From assembly GCA_026786325.1 (NCBI GenBank), contig JAJAYH010000300.1:1-5795 (forward strand): a stretch of 5,795 nt of DNA, read 5' to 3'. Below the pieces are notes generated by a model. That model did not search any database and had not been told where the DNA came from. It saw only the letters and a list, made by a program, of their open reading frames with translations. The position numbers were made by a program, and so were the translations under genes. This DNA comes from Alkalinema sp. CAN_BIN05. Its GTDB lineage: Bacteria > Cyanobacteriota > Cyanobacteriia > Leptolyngbyales > Leptolyngbyaceae. Of the stretch, positions 1 to 5,187 are shown one piece after another. The first letter of the stretch is position 1; each line of letters opens with the position of its first letter.

Positions 1-15
1 CCTTCTTAATCAATA

Positions 16-1641
16 TTACGTTTTTTGATTTTTAATCACTTCACGGGCGATCGCATACCAAACCTGACCTAATTGACGAGGATTTAATGGCTGACCTTTA
101 AGAGCGGGAAACTTCTCAAAAAATTGTTGATCGGTTTGACTTTCAATTTGTTTTGAAAAATTTGGTTTTGGTGGCGAGTTTTTGGCCGAGAGCCATGAAT
201 CAAAGTCCGATCGACGATAATTCCCCAAGCCTTGCCTCACATCTGGAGTCATAGGTTCGAGAACTTTAAGTAAATTGCTACTAGTCTCTTTCCAACGAGA
301 ATCATCAATGGCGATCGATTCATTTTTCAACAATTCTGATGTTGTTCCCACAAACCAAGCTTCGGAAAGTTGCAACGATCGTAATTGGGTTTGAAGTTCA
401 GGTGGGAGTTGAGGAGATGGGGGAGCGGTTGTGAGTGGGAAGCTGGCGGCAGAGCCTGATGGGATAGAATCCGGGACAGCGTTCGGGCCAGAATTCGGGG
501 CGGCATTCTGAGATTGCGATTGCGTTTGGGCCGGTAATAATCGATATGCTAATCGATATGCGAACACCGTTGATAACCCAAATATCACAAGCCCCATTCC
601 CCATAAAATTGGATCTTGTCTAAAGGATGGCATGGATGATTTTCGATCGGAGGGTGACGATCGGCGACGGCGCGATGATTTTGGTCGTTGCGATCGAATT
701 GATTGTTCTAGGCGTTGTGGTTGTTTTGATAGCTTTGAAGACTTTGACCCGTTGGATGCCGAGCGAGATGGCAAGCCTATTATCGAAGTGGGGATTGATG
801 AGGAAAAATGAGCCGCTATGGCAGGAGCCTTGATGGATTTTAATCGTGTGTTTTTAGTTTTTTCAGAGAGTTCCGACTGCGGTGGTGTTTCTAAAAGCGG
901 TCTGAGGCGTTGAGCCAGTTGAAGACTCAACCCATTCCAGCTCGGGTCGCCCAACAATATCAAAACCGTTTCTGCCAAATTGACCCAATCAGCCTGAATC
1001 GGACAATCGTGAACCGATCGAACATAGTCCAACGGATGAATCGATAGCGCCTGAGCCATTTGCAATACTGATCGTAAATTCCCAAATTGCATCAATCCGG
1101 GCTTTTGAGCCGCCATTTGCCACACAATCGAATCAGGCGAAAGATTTCCGTGGGACAATCCTTGGTGATGCAATGCGGTCAACAATGGCTCTAACGCATC
1201 CAACAATTCCCAGGCTTCAGGCTCAGAAAGTACGGCATCTCCCTCGCCCGACAATGCCCGATCTTCTAAGACTTGTGCGTAGGAAAAATGGTCCCCATAG
1301 CGCTGCGAAATCCAAACCCGATCGTTGTCTAACAACACGTCTCCATAGTCGGGAAGGTCGGTTTGGAATTGAGAATTGAGAATTGAAGAATGGTGAAAAC
1401 CTTGTTGGAGTTGGGTGAGTTCGGTGGTGAGTTTGCGCTTGAGGAGTAATGGGTGAGCTACGACATTCGGTAGGATGTGTTCTTCGAGAAAACAGGTGGG
1501 CGGAGCCGTGGTTGCGAGCGTCGATCGGGATGGTTGACGATCGACCACTGAATATAGCCAACCAAACTCTAAGGGACGCACTACCCTCAAGACATGGTAG
1601 CGATCCTGAATCACGGTTCCGGGCACGTTCGGTACAGTCAT
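16..1641 (-). CDS. Membrane-anchored protein kinase-like protein, probable pseudokinase
   Basis: This 541-residue protein has a kinase-like fold signature at about residues 10-255, including an 'RYHVLRVV' opening and an 'LLDALEPLLTALHHQGLSHG' helix E region. The catalytic HRD loop is replaced by HGNLSPDSI (164-172), DFG by QFGN (185-188), and I see neither a glycine-rich loop nor a clear VAIK lysine. D218 in 'QADWVNLAE' fits the conserved helix F aspartate. Catalysis is therefore unlikely, and a scaffold or sensor role is my inference. A Ser/Lys/Arg-rich linker (about 256-342, with RRRR at 324-327) precedes one membrane helix (about 344-368). A Gln/Ser/Pro/Ala linker (370-412) leads to a C-terminal domain of about 125 residues that I do not recognise. 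The positive-inside rule places the kinase-like part in the cytoplasm and the C-terminus in the periplasm. The ATG at 1639-1641 fits the start of the kinase homology; I see no clear Shine-Dalgarno. The gene is divergent from pilMNOQ. Confidence 0.85.
   Translation of the reverse strand: MTVPNVPGTVIQDRYHVLRVVRPLEFGWLYSVVDRQPSRSTLATTAPPTCFLEEHILPNVVAHPLLLKRKLTTELTQLQQGFHHSSILNSQFQTDLPDYGDVLLDNDRVWISQRYGDHFSYAQVLEDRALSGEGDAVLSEPEAWELLDALEPLLTALHHQGLSHGNLSPDSIVWQMAAQKPGLMQFGNLRSVLQMAQALSIHPLDYVRSVHDCPIQADWVNLAETVLILLGDPSWNGLSLQLAQRLRPLLETPPQSELSEKTKNTRLKSIKAPAIAAHFSSSIPTSIIGLPSRSASNGSKSSKLSKQPQRLEQSIRSQRPKSSRRRRSSPSDRKSSMPSFRQDPILWGMGLVIFGLSTVFAYRLAYRLLPAQTQSQSQNAAPNSGPNAVPDSIPSGSAASFPLTTAPPSPQLPPELQTQLRSLQLSEAWFVGTTSELLKNESIAIDDSRWKETSSNLLKVLEPMTPDVRQGLGNYRRSDFDSWLSAKNSPPKPNFSKQIESQTDQQFFEKFPALKGQPLNPRQLGQVWYAIAREVIKNQKT
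47..54. repeat. HIP1 octamer
   Basis: This is a perfect GCGATCGC palindrome near the 3' end of the kinase-like gene. HIP1 is a highly iterated palindrome of many cyanobacterial genomes. Here it supports the taxonomic reading rather than marking a local function. Confidence 0.85.
539..562. repeat. 12-bp in-frame tandem duplication in the kinase-like gene
   Basis: Two adjacent 12-bp units, AATCGATATGCT and AATCGATATGCG, match at 11 of 12 positions. On the minus strand they encode the repeated residues in 'AYRLAYRL' at the end of the predicted membrane helix (about 361-368). The length is a multiple of three, so the frame is kept. A recent slippage duplication is the simplest reading. Confidence 0.7.
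1366..1386. repeat. Three-copy heptamer tandem repeat (GAATTGA)3, STRR-like
   Basis: Three perfect head-to-tail copies of GAATTGA lie inside the kinase-like coding sequence, followed by a decayed GAAGAAT. Short tandemly repeated heptamers (STRR) are known from cyanobacteria, mostly between genes. Here the 21 bp encode residues 86-92 (SILNSQF) in the N-lobe. Three copies are a multiple of three, so the frame is preserved, while gain or loss of one copy would shift it. Confidence 0.8.
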
Positions 1642-1670
1642 TTCAATACAATGATAAGTATATTAGTACT

Positions 1671-1699
1671 AGTATAACAGTTGATTTGCATTTTTTAAA
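1671..1699 (-). promoter_or_regulatory. Candidate promoter of the kinase-like gene
   Basis: Read on the minus strand, TTTAAA (1694-1699, 4/6 to the -35 consensus) is followed after 17 bp by TATACT (1671-1676, 5/6 to the -10 consensus). The -10 is preceded by TG one base upstream, giving an extended -10 (TGTTATACT). Transcription would begin near 1664, leaving a leader of only about 20 bases before the ATG. A second TATACT at 1657-1662 has no good -35 at proper spacing. The overlapping palindromes TAGTACTA and TACTAGTA lie over and just downstream of the -10, where a dimeric regulator could bind. Confidence 0.5.
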
Positions 1700-1890
1700 G
1701 TTAAGAACGATCGGCCATCCATATGGCTAAGAATGACAACCTAATATCTAGCGAGATGCCTAAAATAAGTTCGCGTCAAAGAAAAACGATCGTTGCATAA
1801 CTGAAGCCTATCCGAAAAACAGGGGTTCAGATTTCGCCTCGTCAAGAAGTCGTCTTGGGGCTAGGATTTAGACAGAACTAATACTATTAT

Positions 1891-1915
1891 TCAAACTAGA
1901 TCTCAAACTAAATCT
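1891..1915. repeat. 12-bp tandem direct repeat in the intergenic region
   Basis: TCAAACTAGATC is followed directly by TCAAACTAAATC, matching at 11 of 12 positions, with a T after each copy. The repeat lies about 330 bp upstream of pilM. Tandem sites spaced by roughly one helical turn can bind a regulator, but two short AT-rich copies may also be replication slippage. I know of no named motif that it matches. Confidence 0.45.
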
Positions 1916-2061
1916 AAAAAAAAGTCGTGCATTCTTTAAAATTCTATGTAATATCACTTATGGGATGATCTTTTTATTTTATACGTCAACTCAGACAATT
2001 GTGTTTGAGCTTTAAAATTTCAGAAGCAAAAAGAGGAAAGGTTCAGGTTTTTTATCGTGAA

Positions 2062-2091
2062 TTGACGGTTTTGAATAAAAACATTTATCCA
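2062..2091 (+). promoter_or_regulatory. Weak candidate promoter for the pil operon
   Basis: TTGACG (2062-2067) matches the -35 consensus at 5 of 6 positions. The best -10 at usable spacing is poor: TATCCA at 2086-2091 after 18 bp, or TTTATC at 2084-2089 after 16 bp. If it is used, the leader before pilM would be about 145 bases. The true start may depend on an activator or an alternative sigma factor, or may lie elsewhere in the region. Confidence 0.2.
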
Positions 2092-2159
2092 TTTTTGAAT
2101 CCGTTGTGTACTATTCAGTAGCGTTGTCTCGATTCTGTCGAAAAAGTTAGCTCTGAAGT

Positions 2160-2173
2160 GGAGAAAATTCTCC
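2160..2173. promoter_or_regulatory. Inverted repeat GGAGAA-AA-TTCTCC upstream of pilM
   Basis: A perfect 6-bp dyad with a 2-bp centre lies about 70 bp upstream of the pilM start. No T-run follows and the loop is too tight for a terminator, so an operator-like site or a chance palindrome are the options. I do not recognise a regulator for it. Confidence 0.3.
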
Positions 2174-2189
2174 GACTTAGTGATAGCCG

Positions 2190-2255
2190 ATGTCCGCTTG
2201 TTTTGCTGGGTTTAACCTAATTCATCTTGGATTATCAGTGCTGTGGTTAGTTTAA
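2190..2255 (+). other. Possible 21-codon upstream reading frame overlapping the pilM start
   Basis: ATG at 2190 opens a frame encoding 21 residues, starting MSACF and ending SVLWLV, with a TAA at 2253-2255. It overlaps the pilM GTG start by 13 bases in another frame. The peptide is hydrophobic. It has no visible ribosome binding site, and frames this short arise easily by chance, so translation is unproven. If translated, it would be placed to couple to the poorly signalled pilM start. Confidence 0.15.
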
Positions 2256-3340
2256 AAGGTTTACTTTCAAAAGGATCTAAGGGGGTTGGCATTGAGCTGT
2301 CCCCCGATCGGATTAACATCGCCCAACTTAGCTCGAAGGGTGGAAAAAAACGGCTTGTTAAGTATGCAACCGTTCCTGTTCCTGAAGGCGTTTTCCAAGA
2401 AGGGAAGATTGTTGATCAATCTGCGATGGCGGAGCTGATTCAAACTGCACTTGCTGAGAATAAAATCAAGGCAAAACAAGCAGCGACGGCAATTCACGGC
2501 GGTCGAGATACGGTTACTCGGATTATTCCAGTTCCATCAGAGTTGGACGATCGGGAACTTCGTGACATGGTTTTAAACCAAGAAGCGGGTCTCTATTTGC
2601 CCTTCCCACGGGAAGAAGCGGATGTAGATTATCAGAAACTCGGGTTATTTGTTGACGAAGATGGCATTGAAAAAGTGCAAGTTCTTCTCGTCGCAACTCG
2701 TCGTGAGGTGACTGATTCTTATCTCCAAACCTTCCAGCGGGCGGGCTTGGCGTTAGATGTTTTGGAAATTAGTAGTTTTGCCCTGATTCGGACGATTCGC
2801 GAACAGCTTTTGCAGTTTGGATCTCAAGAGGCAGTGGTCATTGTGGATATTGAATTTGAGAGTACGGAAATCTCCATTACGGTAGACGGCATACCTCAAT
2901 TCTCTCGGACTGTACCGATCGGCACATTCCAGGTTCAAAGCGCACTATCGAGAGCCATGAATCTTCCAGCATCGCGCAGCATTGATTTGTTGCAGGGCAT
3001 GACAATTCCGCTAAATGTGGATGCGTCCGGTCGGCCCACCGGTGGAAATCCTGGAACTGCTGCTATGTTGCGGATTTTGGGAGAGCTGTCAGATGAACTG
3101 CGACGATCGATCGATTTCTACACCAACCAAGGTGAAAATCTCGAAGTTGCGCAGTTATTACTAGCCGGTCCAGGGGCCGTTATTGGTCAAATTGATGAGT
3201 TCTTTACCCAACGATTGAGCTTACCTTGTAGCCTCATTGACCCGGTAGAAGCTCTCTCATTAGAGACGACGGCAGACCTTCCCGCAAGCCTCCGACCGGG
3301 GCTGGGCGTGGTTTTAGGGTTAGGTTTACGGGAGGCATAA
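2243..3340 (+). CDS. pilM: Type IV pilus assembly protein PilM, actin-like ATPase
   Basis: This 365-residue protein has the usual size of PilM, the cytoplasmic FtsA/actin-like member of the type IV pilus alignment subcomplex. It binds nucleotide and the N-terminal tail of PilN. Visible marks are the N-terminal phosphate-1 motif region GIELSPDRINIAQL (16-29), a second phosphate-loop region VVIVDIEFESTEI (198-210), 'SRTVPIGTFQVQSALSRAMN' (221-240) and a third motif LLLAGPGAVI (305-314). In the second motif the usual DIG glycine is Glu203. There is no signal peptide or membrane helix. The start is GTG; the frame is closed by a TAA at 2213-2215 and has no ATG between, and the resulting N-terminus fits the family. 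No clear Shine-Dalgarno precedes it. Its TAA shares one base with the pilN ATG, so translation is probably coupled. Confidence 0.95.
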   Translation: MVSLKGLLSKGSKGVGIELSPDRINIAQLSSKGGKKRLVKYATVPVPEGVFQEGKIVDQSAMAELIQTALAENKIKAKQAATAIHGGRDTVTRIIPVPSELDDRELRDMVLNQEAGLYLPFPREEADVDYQKLGLFVDEDGIEKVQVLLVATRREVTDSYLQTFQRAGLALDVLEISSFALIRTIREQLLQFGSQEAVVIVDIEFESTEISITVDGIPQFSRTVPIGTFQVQSALSRAMNLPASRSIDLLQGMTIPLNVDASGRPTGGNPGTAAMLRILGELSDELRRSIDFYTNQGENLEVAQLLLAGPGAVIGQIDEFFTQRLSLPCSLIDPVEALSLETTADLPASLRPGLGVVLGLGLREA

Positions 3341-4173
3341 TGTTTAATCTTGATATTAATTTTCTGAACGATCGTCCTGACCTAAAACCCGGTGCGACAT
3401 CTTCGCGGGGTGGGGTAGTACGGCGACCGAGTGGTGGTACTGAAAGTCCGGTTCCGCTCTATGCCGGAATTCTGACGGCCCTGACTCTGCTTGGATTGAC
3501 GGGCGGGGCGCTGGGGTATTACAACTGGCAAAAAGGCGAGTTGACGACAAGGGAAGCCGAACTAGACTCTAAGCTTGGGGCGATCGCCTCTAAGCAAAAA
3601 GAGCTAGATGTGGCGAAGAAAAAGGTGACGGATGCAGAAGCTGAAATCAAAGCCCTCGCGACCGTATTTAACCAAATTAAGCCTTGGTCCGCGATGTCGC
3701 AAGACTTACGTGAACGGCTTCCCCCAGGGGTTCAAATCGCCTCTATTGTTCAGGCTCCGATCGCGGCTGGCGCGGCTGTTGCGGGGACAAACCCTATTTA
3801 CTCACCGGATATCACCATTAAGGGTGAGGCCAATGATTTTGATCAGGTGAATGATTTGTTAGTCATTTTGAAGAAGTCAAACTTCCTTAGGCCAGATAGT
3901 ATCAAAATCATCGAAACTGCGCGTTTGGAGTCCAAACCTTTGCCTGCAATTTCGCTGCCGAAAGCAGTTGAGCTACCTGTGAAGCCGGGACAAGAAAAGC
4001 CAAAAGATACAAATAATCAGGCCATCAAATTACCTGGACGGGTTACGTTCACGGTGCAAAGTAAGATGTCGGAAGCTCCCACATCAGAACTGTTGCGTGA
4101 ACTCGATCGTAAAGGCGCAGTGGGCCTCGTCACCCGCGTTGAAGCCCTCAAGAGTAAGGGAGTAAAACCATGA
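3340..4173 (+). CDS. pilN: Type IV pilus inner-membrane protein PilN
   Basis: The 277-residue product begins MFNLDINFLNDRPDL, a cytoplasmic tail matching the conserved PilN N-terminal motif (INLLP-like) that docks into a groove on PilM. One membrane helix lies at about 38-60, then a charged coiled coil (about 64-108) and a periplasmic region fitting the ferredoxin-like fold that pairs with PilO (about 110-245). The protein is longer than the roughly 200 residues of proteobacterial PilN. The extra length includes an Ala/Gly-rich insert (about 138-150) and a Lys/Pro-rich insert (about 195-232). GGAGG at 3331-3335, inside the end of pilM, serves as ribosome binding site four bases before the ATG. 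It overlaps pilM by one base and pilO by four. Similarity is recognised from domain order and motifs, strongly backed by neighbours. Confidence 0.92.
   Translation: MFNLDINFLNDRPDLKPGATSSRGGVVRRPSGGTESPVPLYAGILTALTLLGLTGGALGYYNWQKGELTTREAELDSKLGAIASKQKELDVAKKKVTDAEAEIKALATVFNQIKPWSAMSQDLRERLPPGVQIASIVQAPIAAGAAVAGTNPIYSPDITIKGEANDFDQVNDLLVILKKSNFLRPDSIKIIETARLESKPLPAISLPKAVELPVKPGQEKPKDTNNQAIKLPGRVTFTVQSKMSEAPTSELLRELDRKGAVGLVTRVEALKSKGVKP
3580..3587. repeat. HIP1 octamer
   Basis: This is a perfect GCGATCGC palindrome inside pilN, in the part encoding the coiled coil. It is a second intact copy of the cyanobacterial palindrome in this window. Confidence 0.85.
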
Positions 4174-5123
4174 GCATGAGTGGAGATTTCATTCCGCCTG
4201 ATGCGGATTTTGATAATGGACCGAATTACCCTAGTGTTTTTGGCATTACTTTTACGCCCATTATTAGCGGAATTTGCTTGGGGGTATTAGGGGTTGGGTT
4301 GGCGGCCTTTGGTTGGATGACCTTTGTTGAACCATTGCGCTTGGAAACTGAAGCCTTGGATGCCAAGGTGAAGCAAAAAGAAACCCAACTCGGTAATTCA
4401 CAGAAGATTGAGGGGGATTTGAAAAAGGCGAAAGTTCGTTTGGTTGAGGTTGAACAACAGCGAAAGCAGGTGTTGTCGTTGTTTGCTCAACAGAAAAACA
4501 TGGATACGCTTCTTTTGGATCTCAACCAATTGATCAAGCGTAATAATAGCGGCATCATGGATGCAAAACGTGCGAAATTAGCGAGCTGCCCCGATTGGGT
4601 CAAGGAGCAATTCACCACAATTCCAGACGGACAGCGGTTTGAAGAGGCGATCGGGCCATTGATTGCGGATGCAAAGTTGCGCAGTTATAAACCACTGACA
4701 GCAGTAGCAGCAGCAGGGACGGCGACGACTGTACCGAATGTGGTGACAGATGGCTCGTTGGGACTAGAACTCAACAATAAATTGAAGCGGGATACCGTTG
4801 ATGTTTCGTTTGAGGGGAACTTCAATCAAACTCAACAAATTTTCCGTACTATTGAGCGTTTGCAGCCGTTGTTGCTATTGCGCGATATGAATATTGGGGT
4901 GGAGCGTCAAGGTGGAGCGCCGATTTTGTATGAAATCAATTCAAATTCACCTGTTCCAGAAGCGTTACGGAACTGTCAGCCGGATACCGTTTTGAAAACG
5001 TCTTTCAAGATGGATGCTTTGATTCCTGTTAGCCCGGAAGAAGCAAAATTGCTAGTTCCAATTCCGACAGTGAGTCCAAGTCCGGGTGCAAGCCCAAGTC
5101 CGTCTACGCCACCTAAGAAATAA
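4170..5123 (+). CDS. pilO: Type IV pilus inner-membrane protein PilO
   Basis: The 317-residue product has a short acidic cytoplasmic tail (1-22), one membrane helix (about 29-52) and a coiled coil (about 56-107). A periplasmic region follows and fits the PilO ferredoxin-like domain; 'VDVSFEGNFNQTQQIFRTIERL' (210-231) is its most typical stretch. PilO forms heterodimers with PilN and helps align the motor with the secretin. It is longer than the roughly 200 residues of proteobacterial PilO, with an Ala/Thr-rich insert (about 176-190) and a Ser/Pro tail (300-317) containing repeated SPSP. Cys140 and Cys269 are the only periplasmic cysteines and could pair. ATG at 4170 overlaps the pilN stop (ATGA) and has AAGGGAG at 4156-4162, seven bases upstream. 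A second in-frame ATG lies two codons on (MSMS); the first has the better spacing. Confidence 0.92.
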   Translation: MSMSGDFIPPDADFDNGPNYPSVFGITFTPIISGICLGVLGVGLAAFGWMTFVEPLRLETEALDAKVKQKETQLGNSQKIEGDLKKAKVRLVEVEQQRKQVLSLFAQQKNMDTLLLDLNQLIKRNNSGIMDAKRAKLASCPDWVKEQFTTIPDGQRFEEAIGPLIADAKLRSYKPLTAVAAAGTATTVPNVVTDGSLGLELNNKLKRDTVDVSFEGNFNQTQQIFRTIERLQPLLLLRDMNIGVERQGGAPILYEINSNSPVPEALRNCQPDTVLKTSFKMDALIPVSPEEAKLLVPIPTVSPSPGASPSPSTPPKK

Positions 5124-5149
5124 GGTTCGCGTTCATTCATCTATGATCT

Positions 5150-5167
5150 GAGTTTTTTGAGTTTTTT
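5150..5167. repeat. Tandem 9-bp repeat (GAGTTTTTT)2 in the pilO-pilQ spacer
   Basis: Two perfect copies of GAGTTTTTT, followed by GATTT, lie in the 64-bp gap between pilO and pilQ, just before the pilQ ribosome binding site. Only a 4-bp stem (TCAT-CT-ATGA, near 5137-5146) precedes it, so I do not call a terminator. The T-runs would be prone to slippage and could modulate readthrough. Confidence 0.55.
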
Positions 5168-5175
5168 GATTTCTT

Positions 5176-5180
5176 AGGAG
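5176..5180 (+). promoter_or_regulatory. Ribosome binding site fixing the pilQ GTG start
   Basis: AGGAG lies seven bases before GTG 5188, an ideal spacing. An in-frame TGA at 5167-5169 closes the frame above, and no ATG lies between. The site therefore selects GTG 5188 over the in-frame ATG at 5206, which has no comparable site. Confidence 0.75.
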
Positions 5181-5187
5181 CGTCCCC

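Larger units (their letters stand above)
1642..2242. other. Divergent intergenic region, 601 bp, no convincing gene
   Basis: This AT-rich stretch separates the divergent kinase-like gene and pilM. I found no protein-coding gene of normal size on either strand and no tRNA-like structure. It holds a promoter candidate for the minus-strand gene, a weak plus-strand promoter candidate, a 12-bp tandem repeat (1891-1915) and a dyad (2160-2173). There is also an imperfect hairpin at about 1836-1861 (GCCTC, then AAGA-AGTCG-TCTT, then GGGGC) without a T-tract. The stretch from about 1880 to 2100 is especially AT-rich and would suit regulatory or untranslated leader sequence. An unannotated small RNA cannot be excluded. 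Confidence 0.7.

Noticed and set aside
627..833. Plus-strand open frame with a hydrophobic stretch
   Set aside because: It is antisense to the basic linker and membrane helix of the kinase-like gene. The hydrophobic run follows from the complementary codons rather than from a separate membrane protein.
1223..1561. Minus-strand open frame of 112 codons inside the kinase-like gene
   Set aside because: It lies wholly within the kinase-like gene in another frame of the same strand and has a low-complexity Arg/Thr/Ser/Pro composition. The kinase-like frame is three to five times longer and has family features.
1449..1730. Plus-strand open frame of 93 codons reaching into the intergenic region
   Set aside because: Two thirds of it is antisense to the start of the kinase-like gene. 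It has no ribosome binding site and no recognisable product.
1836..1861. Imperfect hairpin in the intergenic region, considered as a terminator
   Set aside because: The stem is bulged and contains a wobble pair, no T-tract follows on either strand, and no gene ends nearby.
1891..1915. Tandem repeat considered as the edge of a CRISPR array
   Set aside because: The units are 12 bp, only two copies, and have no spacers between them.
5137..5167. Stem plus T-runs after pilO considered as a rho-independent terminator
   Set aside because: The only stem is 4 bp with a 2-base loop and AT-rich, too weak to terminate. pilQ is expected to be co-transcribed.
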